This document shows positions 1 to 8,650 of a stretch of DNA of 64,000 nucleotides, piece by piece (the stretch's first letter is position 1; each line of letters opens with the position of its first letter). Made by a program: the position numbers and the translations under genes. Source of the stretch: Solimonas thermocellulolyticum. Its GTDB lineage: Bacteria; Pseudomonadota; Gammaproteobacteria; Nevskiales; Nevskiaceae. The stretch covers positions 1 through 64,000 of the forward strand of contig NZ_JBEPIJ010000015.1 of NCBI RefSeq assembly GCF_040327995.1, in the 5' to 3' direction. The notes below the pieces were generated by a model, which was not told where the DNA came from, made no database searches, and worked only from the letters and a program-made list of their open reading frames with translations.

Positions 1-331
1 AGCTGCGTCCAAAGCGCCGAAAATACCCTCACCGTGTCGTCAAATTGGTCATTCCGAAACCAGAAAGCCTCCGCCCGTGCTCCAGGCGCGTCTATCGGCT
101 CGCTGGTGACGGATCCGGGCTAGCGCATTGTCGGGTGCCAACCCGAAGTGCAACAATCGGCGGTGCCCACGCGCTTATGGGTCTGACGAGGGTTTCAAGG
201 GAATGGCCTGCCCGCTCGAGGACGTACGCCGCATGTCGATCGTGCGGGTTCGTGCTGGGGTCGCCCTGATATCCACGGGCCAAATCGCGCGAAAACCTTA
301 TCCGGGGCCGGGCCCCGATCGAGAACCCCAC
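1..331. other. Leading intergenic stretch, nothing recognised
   Basis: This stretch before the first lipoprotein start holds no coding sequence I can support. The frame of the first gene stays open upstream to about 128, but the added residues look nothing like a signal peptide. I see no convincing promoter, RNA gene or repeat. Confidence 0.4.
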
Positions 332-2467
332 ATGCGTATGGCCAGCCTGCGTTGTCCTCCGTCCAGTCCGATTCTGGCTGCGGCGCTTCTTCTTGCTGCC
401 TGCGGCGAGGGTTCGCTGCGCAGCCCCGATCTGCCGCCGCCGGTGCTGACTGGCATCGGGCAGGTCAGTTGCAACCTGCCCGGTCCGGGCAACAGCCTCG
501 CGGTCGGTCAGCAAGGCCAGTGTCAGGTCGTCGGCGGCTGCACCTACCGGCGCGTCGACGAGAACGGCGATACGCAGTCGGTAGTCGGCGTGTGTCCCGA
601 TTTGAGCTTCGGCAGCAGCGCGCCGGACGTCGCGCCGATCGACCCGGACAGCGGCGTGCTCACCGGTGCGATGCCCGGCACGACGACGATCACCGCCAGC
701 GGCGGCGGCATCACCTCGGGCGGCGTCACCGTCACCGTCAACGAGGCCTGCGGCAGCAGTCTGACCGCATCGGTCGAGCCCGGCATCCTGGTTTCCGGCA
801 ACACCACCGGCACACAGGCCAACCTGATCGCGACGCTCACCTTCAGCGACGGCACGACTCAGGACGTGTCGGATTCACCGGCGACCCAATGGACCGCCGA
901 TCCGGATGGCGTGGTCATCATCGACGGCTCGCTCGCGCAGGCCGAGGCCCATGTCGAAGCGGTGACGCCGGTCACGATCACCGCGACCTATACCGGCAAC
1001 GTCTGCGGCCCAGCCGGCAGCCTGCAAGCTTCGGACAGCGCCCAGGTGCGGCCGGCGCAGATCGCCTCGGCGCAGGACATCTGCATCGAGACGGTGCCGC
1101 CGGCGGGCGCCTTCGGCGGCTGCCGCGCCGACAGCGGCGCCTGCCTGACGCCGGACCAGCCGATCCGCTTGGGCGTGGGCGGCACGGCACAGCTGCAGAT
1201 CCGCGGCCGTTTCAACGTCGGCCTCACCAATGCCTACGAGTGCAACATCACCGCCTCGACGACGCTGGCGACCGGCAATGGCTCGATCGCGACCGTGGAT
1301 GGCGACACTGCCGTTGTCACCGGTACCGGCCCGGGCAACACAACCGTCGTCGCCACCTTCGACGGCCTGACCAACGACCGCCCGGTCACCGTCGTGGTCG
1401 AACGGGTGCTCGGCAACAACAGCCTGGCCGTGTTCGCGAAGTCGGGTTTCGATGACGGCGACATGATCTCGCTGGCCGACGCGCAGACGCACAAGTTCGC
1501 CTGTGTGGGCGCCAACAACCTTTTGATCGACGGCCTGGGCAACCGCACGCCGCGCGCCGCGCTCAAGGTGTTCGCGTTCGCCGCCACGTGCGCCTCCACC
1601 GATCTGGATGACGACGGCAACTGCACCGCGCTGCCGCCGCCGGATCCGGATACCGGGGAGCAAGGCGAGCCCAGCGCCGCCGCCTTCCTCGCCACCGCGC
1701 CGACGCAGAACGTCAGCAATCTGCCGCCGCGCTCGACCGAGCCCGGCGCCGATCCCTATGACGACGGCATCGTCTGGAACAGCGTCGCCGGCTACTGGGC
1801 ACAGGACCCCGAGACCGGGGCGTTCCGCTGCATGACGGAAGCCTCTGCGCCCTCGGCCAACGTGGGCGACCTCTACACGCCGGGCGAGCGCGTGCTCGTC
1901 GACGCCGACGACGACGGCTTCCCCGACGAGCCGGCCGCGCAAGACGGCCTGCCGCAGGGCGCGCTGCAGCCCAACGGACTTGCATACGCGGACGCCGCCG
2001 TGCGCGTGGGCTTCAACTGCGTGACGGCCACCTACACCAACCCGGCCGACCCGAGCCAAACCCGCACCGATGGCATGACCGTGCTGGTGCTGCCGGTGAC
2101 CAACGACATCCTGCTCAGCGGCTCGAACGACGGCAACGCACTGTGCGAAGCGCTGGCGCCGCTGTTCGGCAGCAACTCGCTGCTGGGCATCGTGGAAGTC
2201 ACCAACGTGCTGTCGGCGGTGACCTCGGGTCTGTCGCCGCTGCTGGAGACGCTGGATGCGGTGCCGATCGACAGCCTGGTGACCACGCTGCAAGGGATAC
2301 TGGGACCCATCACCGCGCCGCTGATCGACACGCTCGACGAGTTTCTGATCTCACCGGTGCTGGAGCCGCTGGCCTGTCAACTGACCAACGCGGTCGAGCA
2401 GCTGCTCGCCGTGCTGACGAACAATCCGGCGGTGCCGCAGGAATGCGGCACCCCGGGGCCGCCCTGA
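332..2467 (+). CDS. Ig-like (BIG2-type) domain lipoprotein, hypothetical
   Basis: A 711-residue predicted exported lipoprotein of unknown function. I start it at the ATG at 332 because this gives a clean lipoprotein signal peptide: a short basic N-terminus, a hydrophobic run and a lipobox L-A-A-C with the acylated Cys at residue 24. The frame is open further upstream, but those residues do not resemble a signal sequence. The mature part has repeated beta-sandwich-like segments ending in phrases such as GTTTITAS and GNTTVVATFDG, typical of bacterial Ig-like group 2 domains, plus many scattered cysteines that could form disulfides. The C-terminus is a Leu/Pro-rich amphipathic segment. It is followed 81 bases later by an OmpA-type gene on the same strand, so the two may form a surface-protein pair. 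The function is not known to me. Confidence 0.7.
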   Translation: MRMASLRCPPSSPILAAALLLAACGEGSLRSPDLPPPVLTGIGQVSCNLPGPGNSLAVGQQGQCQVVGGCTYRRVDENGDTQSVVGVCPDLSFGSSAPDVAPIDPDSGVLTGAMPGTTTITASGGGITSGGVTVTVNEACGSSLTASVEPGILVSGNTTGTQANLIATLTFSDGTTQDVSDSPATQWTADPDGVVIIDGSLAQAEAHVEAVTPVTITATYTGNVCGPAGSLQASDSAQVRPAQIASAQDICIETVPPAGAFGGCRADSGACLTPDQPIRLGVGGTAQLQIRGRFNVGLTNAYECNITASTTLATGNGSIATVDGDTAVVTGTGPGNTTVVATFDGLTNDRPVTVVVERVLGNNSLAVFAKSGFDDGDMISLADAQTHKFACVGANNLLIDGLGNRTPRAALKVFAFAATCASTDLDDDGNCTALPPPDPDTGEQGEPSAAAFLATAPTQNVSNLPPRSTEPGADPYDDGIVWNSVAGYWAQDPETGAFRCMTEASAPSANVGDLYTPGERVLVDADDDGFPDEPAAQDGLPQGALQPNGLAYADAAVRVGFNCVTATYTNPADPSQTRTDGMTVLVLPVTNDILLSGSNDGNALCEALAPLFGSNSLLGIVEVTNVLSAVTSGLSPLLETLDAVPIDSLVTTLQGILGPITAPLIDTLDEFLISPVLEPLACQLTNAVEQLLAVLTNNPAVPQECGTPGPP

Positions 2468-2548
2468 TCCCGGCCCGGGTCGACGGCGATAGGACCGACA
2501 TCTTCAGCCGCGGATGCAGATTCCCGGCACCACACAAGGAAAGTAGCC

Positions 2549-4036
2549 ATGAATTGCAGGCGCTGGCTGTGCGCGATTTCGATGGGGCTCGCACCGGCGA
2601 TGGCGGGTGCACAGGAAGCGACGGCGGCGCCCGGCGCGGCGGCGACGCCGGCGCCGGCTTACGAATACCTGCGGCCGGTCATGGACAACCGCTGGTCGCT
2701 GTGGCCGCAGATCGGCGCGATCCTCGCCGACCGCAGCGATCTGGACTCCGGCTTCGCCGGCGGTCTCAAAGCCACGCGACCGCTCAGCGACCACCTCACC
2801 CTCGAACTCGGCGGCGACTTCTCCGTGCTCGAAACCAGCAATGCCGGCGACTACGAGCGCACCACGTTTCGGGCCGGGCTTTTGCTGTTCCCCGGCACGC
2901 CGTTCTATGAGCAGGCCTCGGACTTCCAGCCATTCATCGGCGGCGGCGCGCACGCCTCCAGCGTGGACTTTCTCGGCGAGAGCGTCGGCGCCTTCGGACC
3001 CTATGCGACGCTCGGCTTCCTGCAGCGCCTGGGCCGCCTGACCATGCTCTCGCTCGAAGGCCGCTACCAGATCGACAGCATCTCCGAGAAAGGCGTGTTG
3101 CCGGATTCGGACTACTACACCTGGCAGGTCCTCGCCGGCCTGCGCATCGCCCTGGGCGAGCGTCCCTATGACCCGACGCTGGACGCCGATCGTGACGGCG
3201 TGCCGGACGCCAAGGACCGCTGCCCGAACACACCGCCCGGTGTGCAGGTCGACGCCGATGGCTGCCCGCTGGACACCGACGGCGACGGCGTGCCCGACTA
3301 CCTCGATCGCTGCCCGGGCACGCCGCCGGGGGCGATCGTCGGTGCCGACGGCTGCGAGATCGACACCGATGGCGACGGCGTTCCCGATCGTCTCGACCGC
3401 TGCCCGAACACGCCGCCCGGCGTACAGGTCGGCAGCGACGGTTGTCCGCTCAGCGACAAGGACGGCGACGGCGTACTCGACCATCTCGACCGCTGTCCGG
3501 ACACGCCGCCCGGCATCCCGGTCGGACCCGACGGCTGCCCACTGGATTCGGATTGCGACGGCGTGCCGGATCATCTGGATGAGTGCCCGAACACGCCGCC
3601 CGGCGCCAAGGTGCTACCCAATGGCTGCGCCCTGCAGGGCGACTGCCGCAGGCCGCGGCCGGGCGAGCAGGTTGACGCCAACGGCTGCGCGCTCGACAAG
3701 AACTTCATCTTGCGCGGGGTCAAGTTCGAGTTCGACTCAGATCGCCTGACGCCGGAAGCCAAGATGATCCTCAACGAGGTCGCCGAGACCCTGCAGGCCT
3801 ACCCGAACCTCGACGTCGAACTCGAAGGCCACACCGACGCCATCGGCACCGACGCCTACAATCTGGGCCTGTCGGAGCGGCGCGCGAACTCGGTCAAGAC
3901 CTATCTGACCGGCCGCGGCGTGGCGGCTCGGCGCATGACGCCGGTGGGCTACGGCGAAAGCCGGCCGATCGACACCAACGAAACCGAGGCCGGACGCGAG
4001 AACAACCGCCGCGTCGAGCTCAAGGTCGTCGAGTGA
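2549..4036 (+). CDS. OmpA family protein with thrombospondin type 3 repeats
   Basis: A 495-residue outer-membrane protein. Residues 1 to about 21 form a Sec signal peptide ending A-M-A-G-A-Q. Residues about 25-205 look like an eight-strand OmpA-like beta-barrel with alternating aromatic and hydrophobic strands. Residues about 212-365 contain five Asp-rich repeats of the form DxDGDGVPDxxDRCP, the calcium-binding thrombospondin type 3 pattern. Residues about 385-495 are an OmpA C-terminal peptidoglycan-binding domain, with FEFDSDRLTPEA, an EGHTDAIGTDAYN segment and the closing NRRVEL signature. An AAGGAAAG ribosome site lies 7 bases before the ATG. OprF-type relatives tether the outer membrane to peptidoglycan. 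The neighbouring Ig-like lipoprotein may be a partner, which is inference. Confidence 0.9.
   Translation: MNCRRWLCAISMGLAPAMAGAQEATAAPGAAATPAPAYEYLRPVMDNRWSLWPQIGAILADRSDLDSGFAGGLKATRPLSDHLTLELGGDFSVLETSNAGDYERTTFRAGLLLFPGTPFYEQASDFQPFIGGGAHASSVDFLGESVGAFGPYATLGFLQRLGRLTMLSLEGRYQIDSISEKGVLPDSDYYTWQVLAGLRIALGERPYDPTLDADRDGVPDAKDRCPNTPPGVQVDADGCPLDTDGDGVPDYLDRCPGTPPGAIVGADGCEIDTDGDGVPDRLDRCPNTPPGVQVGSDGCPLSDKDGDGVLDHLDRCPDTPPGIPVGPDGCPLDSDCDGVPDHLDECPNTPPGAKVLPNGCALQGDCRRPRPGEQVDANGCALDKNFILRGVKFEFDSDRLTPEAKMILNEVAETLQAYPNLDVELEGHTDAIGTDAYNLGLSERRANSVKTYLTGRGVAARRMTPVGYGESRPIDTNETEAGRENNRRVELKVVE
3182..3640 (+). repeat. Five tandem thrombospondin type 3 coding repeats
   Basis: Five imperfect units of roughly 80-90 bases lie inside the OmpA-family gene. 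Each encodes an Asp-rich calcium loop followed by a CPxTPPG segment and a DGC motif. The fourth unit has a small insertion (SDKDGDG) and the fifth replaces DGDG with DCDG. They are protein repeats, not a CRISPR array or a mobile repeat. Confidence 0.85.
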
Positions 4037-4114
4037 GGCGCCGCACGCCACCATGACCGTGGCCGGTGTACGGGCGGGGCCGGGATACCTCGGCCTGGTC
4101 AGGCGGCGGACGTG

Positions 4115-4151
4115 AAAAAAGCCCGGTGACCTTGGGGGGAGGCCACCGGGC
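4115..4151 (-). terminator. Rho-independent terminator of the polA-side sRNA
   Basis: On the minus strand a 12-bp GC-rich stem (outer arms GCCCGGTG and CACCGGGC, one G-T pair, loop CCCCCCA) is followed at once by TTTTTT (plus-strand A-run 4115-4120). This is a textbook intrinsic terminator. It would also stop read-through from polA. Confidence 0.8.
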
Positions 4152-4226
4152 GACGCTTTCCGGCTTGGGGGATGCCGGACCCGCCCAGGGAGTGAGGCGG
4201 GGAGCGGGACAGGGAGGATCGCCGCT
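4115..4226 (-). ncRNA. Predicted C-rich-loop small RNA downstream of polA (sX13/ErsA/Spot 42-like position)
   Basis: A predicted independent transcript of about 112 nt. Read on the minus strand it has three stem-loops. SL1 pairs CCCGCC with GGCGGG (arms 4196-4201 and 4180-4185). SL2 pairs TCCGGC with GCCGGA around the loop ATCCCCCAA (4159-4179). SL3 is a 12-bp stem with loop CCCCCCA followed by six T. A sigma70-like promoter lies just upstream. Established knowledge: Spot 42 (Enterobacteria) and ErsA (Pseudomonas) sit next to polA, and sX13 of Xanthomonas is a short RNA whose C-rich loops bind G-rich mRNA sites. Position, size and loop chemistry all fit such an RNA. The 5' end and family membership are inferred; no expression data are available here. 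Confidence 0.6.
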
Positions 4227-4232
4227 CGCAGA

Positions 4233-4262
4233 CTTAGATGGGGGCCGCGCGCTGGAGTTCAA
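4233..4262 (-). promoter_or_regulatory. Candidate sigma70 promoter of the polA-side sRNA
   Basis: On the minus strand TTGAAC (4257-4262) and TCTAAG (4233-4238) are separated by 18 bases, each matching 4 of 6 consensus positions. Predicted start is near 4226, giving a transcript of about 112 nt to the terminator. The match is moderate. Confidence 0.4.
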
Positions 4263-4391
4263 ACCACGGTCGCACAGGGGCCGCCACGGCGCCGTGCTGA
4301 ACACACCCTGAACTCATGAAATCAACGGCTTACGCGCGCAGACTGACATCAAAGTCAGTGAGATTTGCTCGGCTGAAAAACTAAATTTCGT

Positions 4392-7172
4392 TCAGCCAGC
4401 GCTAGTTGCGTGACCGCTGACGGCGTGGGCCGCATCCCAGTCGCCGGCGACCCCCCAATCGGCGACGAGTGGTACCGATAAGGGGGATGAGCGGTCGCCG
4501 CCGGGGCGGCACATGCGCGCCGCGATCGCCGGTGCCAGTGCGGCCAGCGTCGCGGCCGGGCCCTCGAACACCAACTCGTCGTGAACCTGCATGATCATGC
4601 GGATATCGGCGGCCTTTTGCTGCAAAAAGTCGGCAACGTCGATCATCGCCAGCTTGATCAGGTCGGCCGCCGTGCCCTGCAAGGGTGCGTTGATCGCGGT
4701 GCGCTCGGCGTACTGGCGCAGGCTCTGGTTCTTGGAGCGGATGTTCGGCAGGTACAGACGGCGGCCGTACAGGGTTTCGACATAGCCGCGCTCGCGCGCC
4801 GCCTGGCGGGTCGCGTCCATGAACGCCTTGACCCCGGGATAGCGGCCGAAGAAGCGGTCGATGTACTCCTGGGCTTCGCCGCGGCCGATGCCGAGCTGGC
4901 GCGCAAGGCCGAAGCTGGACATGCCGTAGATCAGGCCGAAGTTGATCGCCTTGGCGGCGCGGCGTCGCTCGGCCGGCACCTCGTCCACCGGCAGGCCGAA
5001 GACCTCGGCAGCGGTCGCCTGGTGGATGTCGCGGCCCTCGCGAAACGCCTGCTGCAGACGTGCGTCGCCGGAGAAATGCGCCATCAGGCGCAGCTCGATC
5101 TGCGAATAATCGACCGCCAGCAGGGCGTTGCCGGGTTCGGCGACGAAGGCCTGGCGGATGCGCCGGCCTTCGGCACTGCGCACCGGAATGTTCTGCAGGT
5201 TCGGATCCGACGACGACAGCCGCCCGGTCGCGGCGATCGCCTGGCCGTAGGCGGTGTGAATCCGCCCGGTGCGCGGATTGACCGCCTGCGGCAACTGCTC
5301 GGTATAGGTCGAGCGCAGCTTGGCGAGCGCGCGCCAGTCGAGAATCAGCCGCGGCAGCGGGTGCTGGCTGGCCAGCTCCTCCAGCACGTCCTCGGCGGTC
5401 GAGGGTTCGCCCTTGGGGGTCTTGCCGAGCACCGGCAGCTTGAGCCGCTCGTAGAGGATCGCACCGAGCTGTTTGGGTGAACCGAGATTGAACTCGCTGC
5501 CGGCCGCGGCGTGCGCCTGCGCCATGAGCTCGTCCATGCGCGTGGCGAGTTCGCTGCTGATCGTGCGCAGCAAACCGACATCGACCTTGACCCCGGTCTG
5601 CTCCATCCGCGCCAGCACCGGCACCAGCGGCATCTCGATGGTCTCGTAGACGCGCTTGAGCTCGGGGATCGCGCAGACGCGCGGATACAGCGCGCCATGC
5701 AGGCGTAAGGTGATGTCGGCGTCCTCGGCCGCGTACGCGGCGGCCTTGTCGATCTCGACCTGGTTGAAGGGAAGCTGATGGCGGCCCTTGCCGGCCACGT
5801 CCTCGAACTTGATCGTCGTGTGGCCGAGATACTTCTGCGCCAGCGAGTCCATGTCGTGGCGGTTGCCGGCGGCGTCGAGCACATAGCTTTGCAGCATGGT
5901 GTCGTGCGTCAGGCCGGCGACGCGCACGCCGTGCGCGGCCAACACGTTCATGTCGAACTTGCCGTGCTGCGCCAGCTTGGGCTTGCGTGCGTCCTCGAGC
6001 AGCGGGCGCAGGCGATCGAGCACGGTCTTGCGATCGAGTTGTGCGGGCGCGCCGAGATAATCGTGCGCGAGCGGCACATACCAGCCTCTGCCCTGCTCGA
6101 CCGCGAACGCGAGCCCGACCAGATTCGCCTGATGCGGATCGAGGCGGTCGGTCTCGGTGTCGAAGCAGATCAGCGGCGCCTCCCGCAGGGCATGCAGCAA
6201 GGCGTCGAGCGCGGCTTCGTCGAGCACCGTGGTGACCGCGGTCGCGGGCGATTCGCGCGGCGGCGGTGGCGACGGTGCGACCTCCTCGCTCGCGGCCTCG
6301 CCGCGCTCGATCTCCTCGAGCAGGCGGTTGAAACCGTGGCTGCGGTACAGCGCGGCGAGACGTTCGGCATCTGGCGTGCGCGGCGTGAGTTCGTCGAGCG
6401 ACAGCGGCAGGGCGATATCGCAGCGGATTCGGCTGAGCTCGCGCGCGAGCGGCAACTGGTCGAGATGCGCGCGCAGGTTCTCGCCGACCTTGCCCTTGAT
6501 CTCGTCGGCCTTGGCGATGATGTCGTCAAGCGTGCCGTACGCGTTGAGCCACTTCGCCGCGGTTTTCGGGCCGACGCCGGGCACTCCCGGAATGTTGTCG
6601 ACGTTGTCGCCCATCAGCGCGAGGTAGTCGACGATGCGCTCGGGCGGCACGCCGAACTTCTCGAAGACGCCGGCCGGATCGAGGCGGCGGTTCTTCATCG
6701 TGTCGAGCAGATGCACGCGCTCGTCGACGAGTTGCGCCATGTCCTTGTCGCTGGTGACGATCAGCACCGGCTCGCCGCGCGCGGCGGCGGCGCGCGCCAG
6801 CGTGCCGATGACGTCGTCGGCCTCGACGCCGTCGACGGTCAGCGAGGGCAAGCCCAGCGCATCGACCAGTTCGAGAATCGCCGGGTACTGCGCCGACAGA
6901 TCCTCCGGCGTCTCGGTGCGCGTCGCCTTGTAGTCGGCGTACAAATCGTCGCGGAAGGTCTTGCCGCTGGGATCGAAGACCACACAGATGCGCTCGGGCG
7001 AGTAATCCCGGAGCAGCTTGCGCAGCATGTTGGCCATGCCGAACACCGCGCCGGTCGGCTGGCCTTGCGCATTGGTCAGCGGCGGCAGGGCGTGATACGC
7101 GCGGAACAGCCAGCTCGATCCGTCGATGAGAATCAACGGCTTGGCGGCCGACTTGTGCGCCGCCTCACTCAT
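4392..7172 (-). CDS. polA: DNA polymerase I
   Basis: A 926-residue protein, close to the 928 of the E. coli enzyme, for Okazaki-fragment processing and excision repair in the cytoplasm. The N-terminal 5'-3' exonuclease spans about residues 12-290 (VFDPSGKTFR, VTSDKDMAQL, GVPGVGPKTAAKW). The 3'-5' proofreading domain spans about 310-510 and keeps its acidic residues (CFDTETDRLD, YAAEDADITL), so it should be active. The polymerase domain (about 530-926) has motif A (DYSQIELRLM), motif B (KAINFGLIYGMSSFG) and motif C (QVHDELVFE). Its start overlaps the lysA stop by four bases (ATGA), so the two are probably translationally coupled. A predicted sRNA lies just downstream. Confidence 0.98.
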   Translation of the reverse strand: MSEAAHKSAAKPLILIDGSSWLFRAYHALPPLTNAQGQPTGAVFGMANMLRKLLRDYSPERICVVFDPSGKTFRDDLYADYKATRTETPEDLSAQYPAILELVDALGLPSLTVDGVEADDVIGTLARAAAARGEPVLIVTSDKDMAQLVDERVHLLDTMKNRRLDPAGVFEKFGVPPERIVDYLALMGDNVDNIPGVPGVGPKTAAKWLNAYGTLDDIIAKADEIKGKVGENLRAHLDQLPLARELSRIRCDIALPLSLDELTPRTPDAERLAALYRSHGFNRLLEEIERGEAASEEVAPSPPPPRESPATAVTTVLDEAALDALLHALREAPLICFDTETDRLDPHQANLVGLAFAVEQGRGWYVPLAHDYLGAPAQLDRKTVLDRLRPLLEDARKPKLAQHGKFDMNVLAAHGVRVAGLTHDTMLQSYVLDAAGNRHDMDSLAQKYLGHTTIKFEDVAGKGRHQLPFNQVEIDKAAAYAAEDADITLRLHGALYPRVCAIPELKRVYETIEMPLVPVLARMEQTGVKVDVGLLRTISSELATRMDELMAQAHAAAGSEFNLGSPKQLGAILYERLKLPVLGKTPKGEPSTAEDVLEELASQHPLPRLILDWRALAKLRSTYTEQLPQAVNPRTGRIHTAYGQAIAATGRLSSSDPNLQNIPVRSAEGRRIRQAFVAEPGNALLAVDYSQIELRLMAHFSGDARLQQAFREGRDIHQATAAEVFGLPVDEVPAERRRAAKAINFGLIYGMSSFGLARQLGIGRGEAQEYIDRFFGRYPGVKAFMDATRQAARERGYVETLYGRRLYLPNIRSKNQSLRQYAERTAINAPLQGTAADLIKLAMIDVADFLQQKAADIRMIMQVHDELVFEGPAATLAALAPAIAARMCRPGGDRSSPLSVPLVADWGVAGDWDAAHAVSGHATSAG

Positions 7173-8416
7173 GGCAGCGTCGATTCACCGCGCACAAGAT
7201 CCGCGAACGTCTCGCGGGCGCGGACCACGTGCACCGTATCACCGTCCACCATCAGCTCGGCCGCACGCGCACGAGTGTTGTAGTTCGAGGCCATGACGAA
7301 ACCATAGGCGCCCGCGGTGCGCACCGCCAAGAGATCGCCGGCGGCGATCGCAAGCTTACGGTCCTTGCCGAGCCAGTCGCCGGTCTCACAGACCGGGCCG
7401 ACGACGTCGTAGACCCGTGCCGCCACGTCGCTGCGCGCTTGCACCGGCACGATGTCCATCCACGCCTGATACAGCGTCGGACGCAAAAGGTCGTTCATCG
7501 CGGCGTCGACGATCGCGAACGACTTCTCCTCGCCGCGCTTGATGCCGAGCACGCGGGTCACGAGGATTCCGGCGTTGCCGGCGATCGCGCGGCCCGGTTC
7601 GGCGAGCACGCGCAAGCTACGGCCGGCGAGCTTGGCTTTGATCGCCACCGCCCAGTCACGCGGCGTCGGCGGGTTCTCGTCGCGGTAGCGCACGCCCAGG
7701 CCGCCGCCGCAGTCGATGTGGCGCAGCACGATGCCTCGCGCGGCCAGCCGCTCGATCAGCGCGAGCACGCGATCCAGCGCATCGAGCAGCGGCGTGATGT
7801 CCAGCAACTGCGAGCCGATGTGGCTGGCAACGCCGGCGACGTCGATGCCGGCCATGCCGGCTGCCTGCGCATAGAGTGCTTCGGCAGTGGCGATGTCGAC
7901 GCCGAACTTGTTCTGCTTGAGGCCGGTGCTGATGTACGGATGCGTCTTCGCATCGACATCCGGATTCACGCGCAGTGCGATCGGTGCGCGTGTGCCGAGA
8001 CTGCGTGCGATCGCATCGAGCCGTTCGAGCTCGAAGGCCGACTCGACGTTGAAGCAGAATATGCCGGCGGCGAGCGCCGCGCGCATCTCCTCCTCGGTCT
8101 TGCCGACGCCGGAGAAGACGACCTTGCGCGGATCGCCGCCGGCGGCGAGCACGCGCGCGAGCTCACCACCAGAGACGATGTCGAAGCCGGCGCCCAGGCG
8201 CGCCAGCACATCGAGCACTGCGAGATTGGAGTTCGCCTTGACCGCGTAGCAGACCTGATGATCGACGCCGGCCAGCGCCTCGTCGAAGGCGCGGTAGTGC
8301 CGCTCCAGCGTCGCGCGCGAGTAGACGTAGCAGGGCGTGCCGTAGCGGCGCGCGATCTCGGCGACGGAAACGTTCTCGGCGTACAGCGCGCCGTCGCGGG
8401 ATTCGAAATGATCCAT
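7169..8416 (-). CDS. lysA: Diaminopimelate decarboxylase
   Basis: A 415-residue PLP enzyme that decarboxylates meso-diaminopimelate to L-lysine, the last step of the DAP pathway. The N-terminal alanine-racemase-like barrel holds the PLP lysine in CYAVKANSNLAVL (about residue 58). Further family signatures are HIGSQ, GGGLGVRY, EPGRAIAGNAG and the C-terminal CETGDWLGKDR. Length is typical. It lies 27 bases after lptM and overlaps polA by four bases. The lptM-lysA order is the one seen in many gammaproteobacteria. Confidence 0.97.
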   Translation of the reverse strand: MDHFESRDGALYAENVSVAEIARRYGTPCYVYSRATLERHYRAFDEALAGVDHQVCYAVKANSNLAVLDVLARLGAGFDIVSGGELARVLAAGGDPRKVVFSGVGKTEEEMRAALAAGIFCFNVESAFELERLDAIARSLGTRAPIALRVNPDVDAKTHPYISTGLKQNKFGVDIATAEALYAQAAGMAGIDVAGVASHIGSQLLDITPLLDALDRVLALIERLAARGIVLRHIDCGGGLGVRYRDENPPTPRDWAVAIKAKLAGRSLRVLAEPGRAIAGNAGILVTRVLGIKRGEEKSFAIVDAAMNDLLRPTLYQAWMDIVPVQARSDVAARVYDVVGPVCETGDWLGKDRKLAIAAGDLLAVRTAGAYGFVMASNYNTRARAAELMVDGDTVHVVRARETFADLVRGESTLP

Positions 8417-8443
8417 CGGAACAGAACGGCGCCTCGGGGCGCG

Positions 8444-8596
8444 TCAGGGTGTGGGGGCGGCGGGCGTGGGCGCCGGCGTCGCGGTCGCGTCCGCCTCTGG
8501 TGGCGGCATCGCCGCCTGATCCGGCGGCACCAGCGGCCCGGTCTGGCCGCAGGCGGCGAGCACCGCGGCAAGGAGCAAGGGGATCAGCACGCGCAT
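8444..8596 (-). CDS. lptM: LptM-like small lipoprotein
   Basis: A 50-residue lipoprotein between tamB and lysA. The hydrophobic signal is followed by a lipobox with Cys16, then the G-Q-T-G-P-L core that marks the LptM (YifL/LppL) family, then a Pro/Ala-rich tail. LptM in E. coli helps the outer-membrane LPS translocon LptD/LptE mature. The position just before lysA is the usual one for this family. Only the N-terminal lipobox and GPL motif are conserved, so the call rests on these plus context. Confidence 0.85.
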   Translation of the reverse strand: MRVLIPLLLAAVLAACGQTGPLVPPDQAAMPPPEADATATPAPTPAAPTP

Positions 8597-8650
8597 CGGC
8601 ACGCTCGGGAACAAGCGGGCGCGCAGTATAGCGGCCGCGACCCGCTGCCC

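Larger units (their letters stand above)
4037..4391. other. polA-ompA intergenic region holding an sRNA candidate
   Basis: This is the 355-base gap between the convergent ompA-like and polA genes. No protein gene fits. On the minus strand it carries a promoter-like pair, three stem-loops with C-rich loops and an intrinsic terminator, described separately. Nearer polA there is a small 6-bp hairpin (ACTGAC/GTCAGT, about 4340-4357) without a T-tract. Confidence 0.6.

Noticed and set aside
128..331. Upstream start for the first lipoprotein gene
   Set aside because: The extra 68 residues lack any signal-peptide character, while ATG 332 gives a proper lipobox.
3182..3640. Regular repeats that could suggest a CRISPR array
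   Set aside because: The repeats encode in-frame TSP3 calcium loops of an OmpA-family protein and have no unique spacers.
4121..4151. Hairpin as a plus-strand terminator of the ompA-like gene
   Set aside because: On the plus strand no T-run follows the stem; the A-run precedes it, so the terminator works for minus-strand transcription.
5778..7283. Long plus-strand open frame opposite polA
   Set aside because: Arg/Gln/Val-rich composition with no domain, and fully antisense to polA; a codon-bias shadow.
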